From Streptomyces fructofermentans (GTDB lineage Bacteria > Actinomycetota > Actinomycetes > Streptomycetales > Streptomycetaceae), in the NCBI RefSeq assembly GCF_014651055.1, contig NZ_BMWD01000024.1, forward strand, positions 85,485 through 149,484: 64,000 nucleotides of DNA. The letters are read 5' to 3'. A program made the translations under genes and the position numbers. The notes under the pieces were generated by a model. It saw only the letters and a program-made list of their open reading frames with translations. It was not told the DNA's origin and ran no database searches. This document shows, in pieces, positions 17,115 to 25,412 of the stretch. Numbering within the stretch: the stretch's first letter is position 1; the number at the start of each line of letters is the position of its first letter.

Positions 17115-17654
17115 GCTCCGCCCCTCGTTTCAGGCACATAGACCCAACGTGAAAGTCGCCGCCGCACGAATACCGCGCGAACAAAAGATGATCTTACGGC
17201 GAAGGGGGCTGCGGCAGACCCTTCGACGGTAACGATTTGATCAACGGCTTTACCCGTATCTCAGGTGGAGAGAGTATTAATGAGTCGCTTTCATCCGAAA
17301 ATTTCCTTAAGCGGTCCAATGCGCCCACTTGGCATATCGGGGAAATTCTGCACATGTTCAGGCGACCGCTCGGCTCCACAACGGCTCTGCTTGCTCGTGG
17401 AGCTCGCTGGGCCGCGAAGTGTCCACGGCCAACGGCTCGCTGCAGCAGCATTGCCCAAACAGGCATGTGCAACCAGGTGGCGCCGCCCCGACGCCCGAAA
17501 TAGTGGGGGTTCAGGCAGGAGTGGACCGACGGCACAGGGACGACGGACCGCATGCCGTCGACCGAGGCCAGCCCGCCACCCCACGCCTGCGCGAGGCCGT
17601 TGGACGCGCCTAGTGCTCGATGACGTGGTGTGCCGCAGCGGGATCGCTGCCATG
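17115..17654. other. Intergenic region without recognised gene
   Basis: These 540 bases carry the presumed promoter of the peptide/ABC operon at their left end, where the sequence is relatively AT-rich (17160-17350). Open frames on both strands exist, but none has a recognisable family or a good ribosome binding site. Confidence 0.4.
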
Positions 17655-18716
17655 TCAGACTCTTGCTTTCGTGTCCTGTACCGTTCCGCGCGACAGAATC
17701 TCATTCACGGAGAGCGTTCCGGGAACCGCGATCCTCAGGGCCAGGGGATCACCGAGCAATGCTTCCTCGCTACCGACCCGGTCCCCAGTCGTCGGATCGA
17801 TGAGCAACGAGTCCCGGAACGTAGCGGCTCTGTGCCTGGTTTCCTGGGTGATCGCAAGGACCTGGTGTCCCAGCCATGTGGTTGTCCTCGAGACCCTCAC
17901 ATCGGTTCGCTTGGCCAGGACGACGAGCGCTGCGGCGCGCAGTTGGGGCGCGACGACGCCGCGCGAGGCTCTCCGCGTGGCGTCCAGCATGGCGGAGACA
18001 CCCCAGATCACGCGCCCGCCCTCCCAGTTGACCTGCTTCAGCTGTACGAGCAGTCGATCAGGCTCGGTCGAGAAAGGAAGGAGTGCCTGCCACTCTGGGT
18101 CCGGCGCGAAGTGGCCCGAACCGTAGGTCTTGTCGCGGATGCCCTTGCCGTCGATCAGTCCTGCTTTACGGGCATCCCGTTCCTGATCCGGGTCGGGGAA
18201 GTACGGCCTGCCGTGCATCTGACGTTCGCGGCCCGCGCCATCGGATGCTCTGATCCACTGCTCCGTCACCGTCGGTACGGCAGCATTGGCGACGCCGCCC
18301 GGAACGTCGCCGGCCGAGTTGAGTGCCCATCCCCAGCTCTTGCTGTAGAGGTACGGGCCTTGCACTGATTCCGGAGCCAACTGCCTAACTTTGTCTGCCA
18401 ATTGGGTCAGTACCTCCTCCGACGACCTTCCACCGATCGGATCAAGGGCCAGGACAGGAGGCGTGGCCCTGGCCTGCGCCTCGCCACCATCGGATCCCGA
18501 CAGCCTCCCCAGCTCGCCGGACGCAGCCAACGCAGTGACCGATGCCACCACTCCGCCGGCCAACAGAACCCGTCGACGGGACATTCCCGCTCGCACGCGC
18601 GGAGTTGTCGACTCCGCGGTACCCAGCAGTGCCGTCAGTTCCCGCTCGGCACGGTCCGGGAGTGTCCCGTCCCGCCCGAAACCCGCTTGCGGATCTGGCG
18701 GCATCAACTCCCTCAC
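17655..18716 (-). CDS. Sigma-factor-linked membrane protein (CU044_5270-like)
   Basis: The product has a short cytoplasmic N-terminus (VRELMPPDPQ), a membrane segment near residue 50 preceded by MSRRRVLLAGGVVASV, and a large outer domain with PVTEQWIRASDGAGRERQ, YGSGHFAPDPEW and AGLIDGKGIRDKTYG. This is the pattern of the actinobacterial proteins that follow ECF sigma genes and probably act as membrane-bound anti-sigma or sensor partners. The GTG at 18716 has AAAGGAGG 11 bases upstream and is preferred; a GTG at 18737 overlapping the sigma gene stop is an alternative. It is co-transcribed with the sigma factor. Confidence 0.8.
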   Translation of the reverse strand: MRELMPPDPQAGFGRDGTLPDRAERELTALLGTAESTTPRVRAGMSRRRVLLAGGVVASVTALAASGELGRLSGSDGGEAQARATPPVLALDPIGGRSSEEVLTQLADKVRQLAPESVQGPYLYSKSWGWALNSAGDVPGGVANAAVPTVTEQWIRASDGAGRERQMHGRPYFPDPDQERDARKAGLIDGKGIRDKTYGSGHFAPDPEWQALLPFSTEPDRLLVQLKQVNWEGGRVIWGVSAMLDATRRASRGVVAPQLRAAALVVLAKRTDVRVSRTTTWLGHQVLAITQETRHRAATFRDSLLIDPTTGDRVGSEEALLGDPLALRIAVPGTLSVNEILSRGTVQDTKARV

Positions 18717-18733
18717 GCGCTTGACGCCTCCTT

Positions 18734-19276
18734 TCACCGTGTCCTCCCGTCCACTGGCAGACCTACCTCGGATATCTGCATCTCGTCTGCGGCCACCGCC
18801 GCTTCGAGCATGCGGCGCGCGCGGTGCATGCGGACCCGGAAAGCCCCGGCGCTGCAGCCCAGGACCCGGGCTGCGTCACGCACGGAGAGCCCGTCCCAGG
18901 CCACCAGGAGCAGCACTTCCTGCTCCTGTGCCGGAAGCCGGTCCAACACGCCTTGGGCTCCCAGTCGGTACAGGACCGCGTCCTCCGCTGCGGGTGCGGT
19001 TCCGCCATCGTGGTGGGCCCGAATACTGTCCAGACGACCGGCGCGATCACTCGACCGGACGGTGTTGGCCGCGACGCGTCGGGCAATTCCGTACAGCCAG
19101 GGCAATTCCTTGCCACGCAGTTCGTGGCGGTTCCGCCACGCGACCAAGAACACCTCCGCCGCCGCGTCCTCGGCCGCGGTCGACGGCAGGCGCCTACGCA
19201 AGAACCGCAGGACGGGCAGGTAAGTGCGCCGGTAGACATCCTCAAATCCTTGTGAGTTGTCCATCGGTCTGCTCAC
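18734..19276 (-). CDS. ECF-family RNA polymerase sigma factor
   Basis: Region 2 is seen at residues about 10-80: FEDVYRRTYLPVLRFLRRRL, then AAAEVFLVAWRNRHEL and LPWLYGIARRVAANT. Region 4 follows at about 105-165: LDRLPAQEQEVLLLVAWDGLSVRDAA, then GAFRVRMHRARRML, the recognition helix. The length of 180 residues is normal and no C-terminal extension is present. The partner membrane protein overlaps or nearly overlaps its stop. The extracytoplasmic signal and target promoters cannot be told from the sequence. Confidence 0.92.
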   Translation of the reverse strand: MSRPMDNSQGFEDVYRRTYLPVLRFLRRRLPSTAAEDAAAEVFLVAWRNRHELRGKELPWLYGIARRVAANTVRSSDRAGRLDSIRAHHDGGTAPAAEDAVLYRLGAQGVLDRLPAQEQEVLLLVAWDGLSVRDAARVLGCSAGAFRVRMHRARRMLEAAVAADEMQISEVGLPVDGRTR

Positions 19277-19746
19277 GCCCGCCCTCCCTGCACGCTGACC
19301 ACACCCTGTTTGTGTCCGGCACGACGCTGGAGTTACTCGAACATCCCGCCGTCTCGCCGATCGGCAGCGGGCTCACTCTGGAGCGTCACGTCTGCGGATC
19401 AGCGGTCGAGTCGTCGTGAGACGCCGGGGCGGCCGGGTGAGTGAAGAATTGAGGGCAACCGCTCAGCCAGACGAAGACTCTCCGCCGGCAGGGCCCGGCC
19501 GCAGCGGGCGGGCCGCTCGGGGCCGGCAGTCAGCACGGTTTCCGCTTCGCCACGCAGGCCTGTGACAGCGGCGCGCGGCATTCGATGCCCTCGGCAGGCA
19601 AGACAGTCCGGTCCGTGTTGGAGGCGGCACTCGCGGTGGTGCGGAACCGAACGGGAAGAAGTCCGGAACGAACGCCGAGACGGGGTGGACGGTGGTGTGG
19701 TCGTCGGCGCGTAGGCGGGGTGATCGCGTGGAAGTGCCGCACGAAC
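19277..19746. other. Intergenic region without recognised gene
   Basis: Nothing in these 470 bases can be supported as a gene. Open frames on both strands are Arg/Pro-rich shadows. The region should contain the promoter of the leftward sigma operon close to 19277. Confidence 0.4.
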
Positions 19747-20259
19747 TCACCGCAGGGGGAGCTGCCCTTCGAGGGCGGCATCGCACTTCTCCAGTTGAGT
19801 CGTCTTCTCCCGCGGTCCGCCCTCGGCGTCCCGCTGAAACGTGAAGGAGTAGCAGCGATGGGCCCGGGAGTGGTGCACCCCGTACATGCTGGTGTCCTCG
19901 AACTCTGCGAAGAAGCGCACTGTGGTGGTCAGTGAATCGCCCGACCGCGCGTAGGAGACGAGCCTGCCGTCGTGCCGTTCGGCGACGCCCCGCACAGCCT
20001 CCTGGCCGGGATAGTCGTCAGAGATCTGCGCCAGTACGTCACGCCCGTACGACCGGGCCTGGGTAACCGTCCTCGCAAGAGCCTCCTCCTCGTTGCGGAC
20101 GTTCGCACTCTCCTGGCGGTGGCTCATGACCATGAGGACCGAGGCCACGAGCAGAGCCACGAGGATCGGCGCCATGACGGCGACGAGGCACCCTGGGGAC
20201 GGCACGGTGACGCGGACCTGCCGCGCCACCGTGCCACGATCGGACATACTCCTGGTCAC
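19747..20259 (-). CDS. Small single-pass membrane protein
   Basis: The 170-residue protein has a basic N-terminus, one membrane helix at about residues 26-46 (LVAVMAPILVALLVASVLMV) and an outer domain containing VTQARSYGRDVLAQI and HRCYSFTFQRD with two Cys (HRCYSF and LEKCDAA). The composition is that of a real protein. The start is taken as the ATG of MTRSMSDRG, and a second Met four codons later is equally possible. I recognise no family. It is transcribed toward the sigma operon from a separate region. Confidence 0.7.
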   Translation of the reverse strand: MTRSMSDRGTVARQVRVTVPSPGCLVAVMAPILVALLVASVLMVMSHRQESANVRNEEEALARTVTQARSYGRDVLAQISDDYPGQEAVRGVAERHDGRLVSYARSGDSLTTTVRFFAEFEDTSMYGVHHSRAHRCYSFTFQRDAEGGPREKTTQLEKCDAALEGQLPLR

Positions 20260-20376
20260 TGATCCTTTGGTTGGACGGCGGCGGTGGGGCCGACACTCGT
20301 AAACGCCTGGGCGTAGGCACCCGTGCCGGCCTTGTTCGGGTGGTAGCTCTCACGGCTGAGGCAAGCATCCCCTTCA

Positions 20377-20960
20377 TTGCTCGGGGTGTTCGCCCATCCC
20401 GACGACGAGAACGGTCAGCTGGGCATGCTCGGCATGCGCTGTCATGCCAGAAGCGATACCCACGTACCGGCCAGTTGTCCCCTGTGTCGCGCACCCGCCC
20501 AAGTCCGTAGCGTCAATCCGGTCACGGCAAGGAACGAGGCTTCCCCTTGGCGACATCTGCTTCCACAGCCGGGTCCGGCCCTCCCGCTCGCCGGCGGCGT
20601 ACTCGCCCAGCAGGCCGCCTCCGGCGCCCGCACGGCCATCGTCACCACGACCTGGGCCCACGACACCACGCGAGCCGCCGAGCTCGCCGCAGGTCTGGCG
20701 ATCCTGGGCGCGGGCGAACCGCGCCTCCTCGGATACCGCGACGCCCGCAACCCGTCCGCAGCGCCCGGCAGGCCCGTTGGTGCGAGGTGAACCTGGACGA
20801 CGCTGTCGCGCAGATCGTGGCGCACATCCAGCAGTTCCGCCCCGACATCGTCGTCACACACGACGCACTCGGCCAGCTCACAGGCCACCTGGATCACCGC
20901 CGAACCCACCAGGTCGTTCGGGACGCCGTGGAACCTGTCCTTACGACCGCGCGATCGTAG
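20377..20960 (+). pseudogene. PIG-L/LmbE-type deacetylase, broken
   Basis: The frame opens with LLGVFAHPDDE, the zinc-binding motif of PIG-L N-acetylglucosaminyl deacetylases. It should continue directly to AGGVLAQQAASGARTAIVTTTWA, but about 180 bases (20410-20590) of unrelated sequence stand between them, in frame. Near 20785 the family sequence shifts frame to EVNLDDAVAQIVAHIQQFRPDIVVTHDALGQLTGHLDHRRTHQV, the second metal motif. After 20940 the remainder of the domain is missing. Relatives act on glycolipid or mycothiol-type sugars. This copy cannot be functional. Confidence 0.75.
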
Positions 20961-21127
20961 ACCAGCACCTGGTCGGCAGGTTCAGCGACCGCGATGTCGT
21001 TGTCGAGTGCGCTGGAGAAACGGATGTCGCCGCGTCTCGCTCCGCAGCCTCTCGTTCTGTACAGCAATGCTCCTCTTGCCTGGCGGCTTGCCGGCGACGG
21101 GCGAAGGAGGCGCCGCCGCTATGGCGC

Positions 21128-21346
21128 CTACCGCTCCTCCTCCCGTCCCTGCATGTGTCCTGTACCGAGCCAGGCGCCGAACAACCCGCCCATGGCGAGG
21201 GCAACGATCGCCAAGGACTCCGGCGGGACGCCGATGAGAAGCAGGACAATGACGGTCGCCATTACGGCGGCGAAAGCACTTGCGGGGCCTGCCAGCGAGT
21301 ACGTCCGCCCGACACCGGATCCGGCAGTGCGTGCCCCCGATGGCAT
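21128..21346 (-). CDS. Small two-helix membrane protein
   Basis: The 72-residue product has two hydrophobic segments (SAFAAVMATVIVLLLIGV and LAIVALAMGGLFGAWLG) joined by a short turn, with a charged tail GHMQGREEER. The ATG is the first plausible start; the ribosome binding site is weak. Codon use is normal. It may be a small holin-like or regulatory membrane peptide, but no function is supported. It lies between two broken genes. Confidence 0.55.
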   Translation of the reverse strand: MPSGARTAGSGVGRTYSLAGPASAFAAVMATVIVLLLIGVPPESLAIVALAMGGLFGAWLGTGHMQGREEER

Positions 21347-21613
21347 AGATGCGCTCGGCCAGCATGCGCTGCTCTCCACGCGAGCCGGGGTAAACCGAAG
21401 CACGACGGCACGTGGCCAGCGAGCCCGCCGTCTCCCGCGCGAGCGGAGGTGAGCCGATGGGGAGGGAGGGAACCGAGGCGGGCTGTGCTGCTCTCCGCAG
21501 CGCATACGGGTCCGCAAGAATGCCGCTGTTGTCCGTCGGCTGCCCGCCCCGTTGCGAGAGACGAGGCTTGGGGATGCCCGATCATGCCGGTCCGGACGCA
21601 GGAGGTGGGAGTC

Positions 21614-21961
21614 ATGGCCGAGGGAGCACCGAGCCCAGTGGCGTCCTCGCGCTGGGCTCCGGCCGCGGACCAGCTTCCCCGTGATCTTGCGGAGCTCGCC
21701 GGACCGGTACACGGTGCGGTGACGTTGCCGCTGCACCTGGCGTGGTCGGGGCTGCGGACATTCGACCTGGGGGACGAGAAGCTGCTGCTGGGGATGTACC
21801 GGATCGTGCTGCTCAACGGCCGACACGCGGATTACACCCACTACCTTGACGCCAACCTGCTGGTGAGCCGGTGGCCCGTGCTGCGCGAAATGCTCGGCCG
21901 CGGGGTCCGCACCGTGTGGGAGCAGCGTTTCCCCCGACTGCGGCGTGTGGCGGACGCGTGA
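21614..21961 (+). CDS. Conserved small protein of unknown function
   Basis: An excellent ribosome binding site (AGGAGGTGGGAGTC) precedes the ATG. The 115-residue product contains WAPAADQLPRDLAELAGPVHG, LHLAWSGLRTFDL and DYTHYLDANLLVSRWPVL. It has the look of a well-conserved cytoplasmic protein without membrane segments. Its stop overlaps the GTG of the next gene by 4 bases, so the two were one operon before the IS inserted. Close relatives in Streptomyces are, from memory, uncharacterised. Confidence 0.75.
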   Translation: MAEGAPSPVASSRWAPAADQLPRDLAELAGPVHGAVTLPLHLAWSGLRTFDLGDEKLLLGMYRIVLLNGRHADYTHYLDANLLVSRWPVLREMLGRGVRTVWEQRFPRLRRVADA

Positions 21962-22080
21962 GTCTGCACGGCCTGCCCGAGCATCATCGGCGGTTGCTCG
22001 CCGACGCTCTCGCCGCCCGGCGCCCCGACGAATTCGACCTTCGCGAACTCCACGACCGGCTGGAGAGCCTGGAGTGGATC
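21958..22080 (+). pseudogene. Gene cut by IS insertion after 41 codons
   Basis: A GTG overlapping the previous stop opens MSLHGLPEHHRRLLADALA, then DEFDLRELHDRLESLEW, ending where the IS begins at 22081. The frame runs on into the element and stops at 22320, so only the N-terminus is genuine. The family cannot be named from 41 residues. No certain continuation was found on the far side of the IS after 22958. Confidence 0.6.
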
Positions 22081-22091
22081 AGTGAGCTTCT

Positions 22092-22841
22092 TCAGCGTCG
22101 CAACTCCAGTGTGAGGACGGCCTTGGCGATTGACGTCATGCGGTTGGGACTGCATCGGGACCTGCGGAAGATCCGCCAGGACTTCAGGCGGGCGACTCCG
22201 CGTTCGACGGGTGCGCGCGCCGCGGCCAGGGCACGGTTGCGAGTCTTCTCGGTGGGAGTCAGTTTCTTCAGGGGCCTGCGTTTGATGCCCGTGGTCAGCC
22301 ACGGACCGGCGCCCTGGTAGGCGAGATCGGCCACGATCGGAACGCCCTGGCGCTCGCAGATCCGGATGATCCGGTGGGCGCGGGCAGCGGTCAGGTCATG
22401 GGCGCGGCCCGGCAGGGCGGGCGAGAGCCACAACAGCCGGCCGCTGGGATCGCTGACGACCTGCACGTTCACGCCGTGACGCCGGTGCTTGTGGGAGTAG
22501 TCGGCCCGGCCGTCGCCGACCCGATCGCACTCGGCGAGAGTGCCGTCGAGCAGGACGAAGTCGGGATCATGCTCGCGCAGCGTCTTCAGCAGACCCGGTG
22601 CACGGGCGGCGAGCAGGTCGACGACTGCACTGGTGTAGGCATGCACGGTGGACTCGCTGATCCCGAACCCGGCAGCGATCTTCGCCAGAGTGATGTGCTC
22701 GCGCAGGTACACCAGTGCCACCATCGCTCGCTGGGACGGACGGAGCTTGCAGCGCCGGTCGCCCTCACGGGTGACGATCAACGTGGTGACCCACTCCACG
22801 AGTGCATGCGGCAGGTCAAGTGCGGCAGGATGGACGACCAA
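22092..22841 (-). CDS. IS5-family-like DDE transposase, copy 2
   Basis: The intact 249-residue transposase begins at TTG (LVVHPAALDLPHALV). It contains LVYLREHITLAKIAAGFGIS, the catalytic stretches LLDGTLAECD, LPGRAHDLTAAR and IVADLAYQGAG, and PVERGVARLKSWRIF. The C-terminus RCSPNRMTSIAKAVLTLE is nearly identical to the fragment at 25.1 kb. The start codon lies in the upstream hairpin. No frame disruption is seen, so it may be active and able to act on the nearby end fragments. Confidence 0.9.
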   Translation of the reverse strand: MVVHPAALDLPHALVEWVTTLIVTREGDRRCKLRPSQRAMVALVYLREHITLAKIAAGFGISESTVHAYTSAVVDLLAARAPGLLKTLREHDPDFVLLDGTLAECDRVGDGRADYSHKHRRHGVNVQVVSDPSGRLLWLSPALPGRAHDLTAARAHRIIRICERQGVPIVADLAYQGAGPWLTTGIKRRPLKKLTPTEKTRNRALAAARAPVERGVARLKSWRIFRRSRCSPNRMTSIAKAVLTLELRR

Positions 22842-22909
22842 CGAGGCCCCCGAGCAACGTGATTGAGACGTCAGACATCTCGATCAACAGCCCGGGGGCC
22901 TCGCTCGTT
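22841..22909 (-). promoter_or_regulatory. Nested hairpin at transposase start, copy 2
   Basis: The outer 11-bp stem pairs 22842-22852 (CGAGGCCCCCG) with 22893-22903. The inner 8-bp stem pairs 22861-22868 (GATTGAGA) with 22878-22885 (TCTCGATC), with one G-U type pair. Bases differ from copy 1 on both sides of each stem while pairing is kept. Confidence 0.6.
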
Positions 22910-23200
22910 GCGCTGCACGGGCCGTCACCGATCGGTGGCCGCATCGAAGAAGCTCAGTGGTTGTAGCCTCGGGCAGGGTGCTACCACCTGTGACTAGATC
23001 TTGCTCTGCACCCAAAGGGCGCTCTGCCTCATACCGCATGGACAGATCATCCCCGAGTGACCCGGAACTGATCCGTCAGGCACCGTTAACGGGAGGGAAT
23101 GGGTCGCCGACATGGGGCGCCACGACGACGATGCCGCCGGTCTCGTGGACCAGACCGACGACATCAAGGAGGTGGTCCGGCGAGCTCGGCAGTGCTGCGC

Positions 23201-23602
23201 TCAGCAGTGCCGCAGACCGCGCGCGCTCGGATCGGCGTCGAAGGAGGACGGTGTGTTGACCCAGTCCGCCGGGACGTAGCCCCACCCGTCGTAGCCAGGA
23301 GCGGTCCAGTCACCCTTGGTGTGGTACCAGGTGGTGTTGCCGCCGCCGTGCAGTCCACCATAGGTCCAGCAGTCGAACCAGCTGAAGGTGGAATAGAGCT
23401 GCCCCGTTATGTTCGCTTCGTGATAGGCGCCCGAGCGCAGAATGGCGGGGGCTCCGTTCCCGCACCACAGCCGGCCGTCGCTCGCCCGAACTCCGCACTC
23501 GGCGCTGGCAGCGGCACTGGCCGAAGGGGCGGCGATCACACCGCCCGCCGTCAGGGCGAGGGCTGCCATCCAGAGGGAGAGATACTTCCTGGTCCTGGTC
23601 AT
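23201..23602 (-). CDS. Secreted SH3-like small protein
   Basis: The N-terminus MTRTRKYLSLWMAALALTAG ending APSASA is a Sec signal peptide with cleavage near residue 31. The mature domain of about 100 residues reads ECGVRASDGRLWCGNGAP, then YSTFSWFDCWTYGGLHGGGNTTWYHT and WGYVPADWV. This is the layout of bacterial SH3-type cell-wall-associated domains with two disulfides. AAAAGGA lies about 8 bases before the ATG. It follows a truncated gene of similar type in the same direction, so the two were probably an operon of exported proteins. Confidence 0.8.
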   Translation of the reverse strand: MTRTRKYLSLWMAALALTAGGVIAAPSASAAASAECGVRASDGRLWCGNGAPAILRSGAYHEANITGQLYSTFSWFDCWTYGGLHGGGNTTWYHTKGDWTAPGYDGWGYVPADWVNTPSSFDADPSARGLRHC

Positions 23603-23701
23603 CCACTGTCCTTTTCTCACTGGTTTTCGAGTTCGACCGAAAGGTGCCGGGTGCCTGCCCGGCTCTTCCCGCAGGCCCTTCGCAGCACCGTGATGCACTG
23701 C

Positions 23702-24010
23702 TCAGCACTGCGCGACGCCGGGCAGTTGGTTGTCCGGACTGCTTATGTAGATGCTGCTGACATAGCCCCCGTACTGAGGCAGGTAGGCCCACCACTCGTT
23801 GGTGTAGGGCGGGACCGAGACGGTCTCCCCTCGCGTCTGGCAGCCGACCAGCACCTCGACCCCGGCGGGGAGCTGGAGGAACGGGTCGCGGGTGGTGTCG
23901 GGCTCGGGGCGGACGTTGACACCGGAGCTCCAGGTGCCGAACCACGTGCCCGCCGGTCGTACACCACCGGGAACGTTCAGCGAACGGGTCAGCCTGCCCA
24001 GGTCGGTGTA
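23702..24010 (-). pseudogene. 5'-truncated secreted SH3-like protein
   Basis: About 100 codons are open from the IS fragment edge near 24010 to a TGA at 23702. They read TWFGTWSSGVNVRPEPDTTRD, LQLPAGVEVLVGCQTRGE, YTNEWWAYLPQYGGYVS and end DNQLPGVAQC. The pattern is an SH3-type domain with a terminal Cys. Start codon, signal peptide and N-terminal domain are missing and have been replaced by IS sequence. The gene lies 100 bases upstream of the intact secreted protein. Confidence 0.65.
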
Positions 24011-24125
24011 ACCCCGAGCAGCGTGATTGAGACGTCAGACATCTCGATCAACAGCCCGGGGGCTTCGCTCGTTGCGCTTCACGGACCGTCACCGGATCGG
24101 TGGCCACATCGATGAAGCTCAGTGG
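24011..24125 (-). mobile_element. IS end fragment (upstream end of the copy-2 type)
   Basis: This stretch repeats 22850-22960 with only scattered differences. It includes the inner hairpin GATTGAGA/TCTCGATC, the CGGGGGC arm and the end GAAGCTCAGTGG. No transposase sequence is attached on its left, where the truncated secreted gene begins. It is a relic of an element oriented like copy 2. Confidence 0.8.
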
Positions 24126-24204
24126 TCCTTGGGCCTGGACCTGCTCCGGTTTGCCGGCGATGGGTGCCGGCGCACTGTTGACGCGGAGCAGAGAGGTGGG
24201 TGGT

Positions 24205-24711
24205 CTACCACCAAGAGGTGCACTGGATGCCGCTGTTGCTGCCCTGGCTCAGCAGCCGCGCGCAGACGCGGAAGGCCCGGCTCGACGAGCTGCTGGTCGG
24301 GTAGGCCGGCGTCGTCATCCTCTTGCCGCCCGTCATCGTGTCGAAAGAACCGCACTGGATCCAGGTCTGCCTGTTGTCGTTGCTGACGTCCATCCAGACC
24401 TGTGCCAGGACCCCGGAGCCCCAGTTGCTGCCCGATCCGGTGGTCAGGACGCCCCACGCGGCCTGTCGGCCTCCGACGTTGCCGGCCTGCATCGAGTACG
24501 AGGCGACAGCGTGGGGAAAGTCAATCACCATCGCACCCGCACCCCCCACACCCTGGCCACTGAGACTGTCCGGGATGTCGGTGAAGCCATTCACACCTCC
24601 CTCGCAGTCCGACCGTGCTGCCTGAGCCGCGCCGGCGGATCCGGCCACCACGCCTGCCGCCAACATGATCGCGGCTGCTCCTACGCTGAAGATCCGTCTG
24701 AGGCTGTGCAT
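24205..24711 (-). CDS. Secreted protein of unknown function
   Basis: The 168-residue protein begins MHSLRRIFSVGAAAIMLAAG, a Sec signal ending near GAAQAA at residue 32. The mature part is Ser/Gly-rich with GGRQAAWGVLTTGSG, VWMDVSNDNRQTWIQCG and a C-terminus containing FRVCARLLSQ and GIQCTSWW. The paired Cys and regular aromatic residues suggest a compact extracellular beta domain. I recognise no family. It lies between two IS fragments. The remaining stretch up to 25084 holds no gene. Confidence 0.75.
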   Translation of the reverse strand: MHSLRRIFSVGAAAIMLAAGVVAGSAGAAQAARSDCEGGVNGFTDIPDSLSGQGVGGAGAMVIDFPHAVASYSMQAGNVGGRQAAWGVLTTGSGSNWGSGVLAQVWMDVSNDNRQTWIQCGSFDTMTGGKRMTTPAYPTSSSSSRAFRVCARLLSQGSNSGIQCTSWW

Positions 24712-24880
24712 GTGTTTCTCCCTGGGTCCAGGTGCTGATGGCTTCCGAAGAGGGGCGCTGTGCCGTGGCGCCCGTGCTGTGACCTGACCGAAGCGCTAAC
24801 GGCCCCCGCTTCAGCCGCCGGAGCGGCGCAGGGGACGCCCAGCAGGCGCCTCGAACTGTAGGGCGGACCCGGGACGTTGC

Positions 24881-24902
24881 GACCCTGACAGATGTCAGGG
24901 TC
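24881..24902. promoter_or_regulatory. 22-bp perfect palindrome, MerR-operator-like
   Basis: GACCCTGACA and TGTCAGGGTC flank a 2-base centre, giving 10-bp arms. The core CCTGACA...TGTCAG is the same as in the operator in front of the oxidoreductase gene at 25839-25857. It lies about 500 bases upstream of merR with no intact gene beside it in either direction except the leftward secreted gene. Confidence 0.5.
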
Positions 24903-25084
24903 ACGATCAGCTGCTGGCGCGCGCCGTGGTCCCGCCGGGCCGCCTGGCCTGGGTCACTTAAGGGCTGATCAACTGGCTGCACGTGCTGCTGCCCTGTACC
25001 CGAACGGCAGGATCGGCGAGAAGCTGCTCTGAACTTTGACCCGGCCGGATCTCCTCGCGCCAGCGGCAGTCTCATCGTCCTCCA

Positions 25085-25202
25085 GGTCGCCCGCCTGAAG
25101 TCCTGGCGGATCTTCCGCAGGTCCCGCTGCAGCCCCAACCGCATGACGTCAATCGCCAAGGCCGTCCTCACCCTGGAGCTGCAATGCTGAAGAAGCTCAG
25201 TG
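25085..25202 (+). mobile_element. IS end fragment (3' end of transposase, copy-2 type)
   Basis: The last 34 codons of the transposase are present on the plus strand (VARLKSWRIFRRSRC, then MTSIAKAVLTLE), followed by the terminal repeat ending GAAGAAGCTCAGT. Similarity starts abruptly at 25085. The fragment is inverted relative to copy 2 and the fragment at 24 kb, so it comes from a separate insertion or an inversion. Confidence 0.8.
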
Positions 25203-25412
25203 ACGCCGAGTTCGGGGCCCATGGCATGGGCACGGTCCCCATCACACACCTGCGCCGGTGGGCCCAGCAGTGGCTGGACGATCTCGCTCAGCGCCTCGCC
25301 GAACCCCCACGACGAAACCGCCGACACGTAACCGCACGCAAGCGCCATAGGGCGGCCCGCCCGGCGGCGCGACGCCGTCCGCAGGACTCGTCGGCGGACG
25401 TACGCTTCAAGG

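Larger units (their letters stand above)
22081..22958 (-). mobile_element. IS5-family-like insertion sequence, copy 2 (878 bp)
   Basis: Terminal inverted repeats AGTGAGCTTCTTCAG (22081-22095) and ACTGAGCTTCTTCGA (inward from 22958) match at 12 of 15 positions. The element has the same length, gene position and upstream hairpin as the 11.4-kb copy, but diverged sequence, so they are two related types rather than a recent duplication. It interrupts a small operon. Fragments at 24011-24125 and 25085-25202 are much closer to this copy. Confidence 0.85.

Noticed and set aside
17194..17553. Minus-strand frame of 119 residues upstream of the peptide gene
   Set aside because: It has no good ribosome binding site, mixed composition and no recognisable domain.
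23094..23200. Possible continuation of the gene cut by the IS (EWVADMGRHDDDAAGLV)
   Set aside because: The frame looks protein-like but starts after a stop, overlaps a secreted gene on the other strand and cannot be linked to the first 41 codons.
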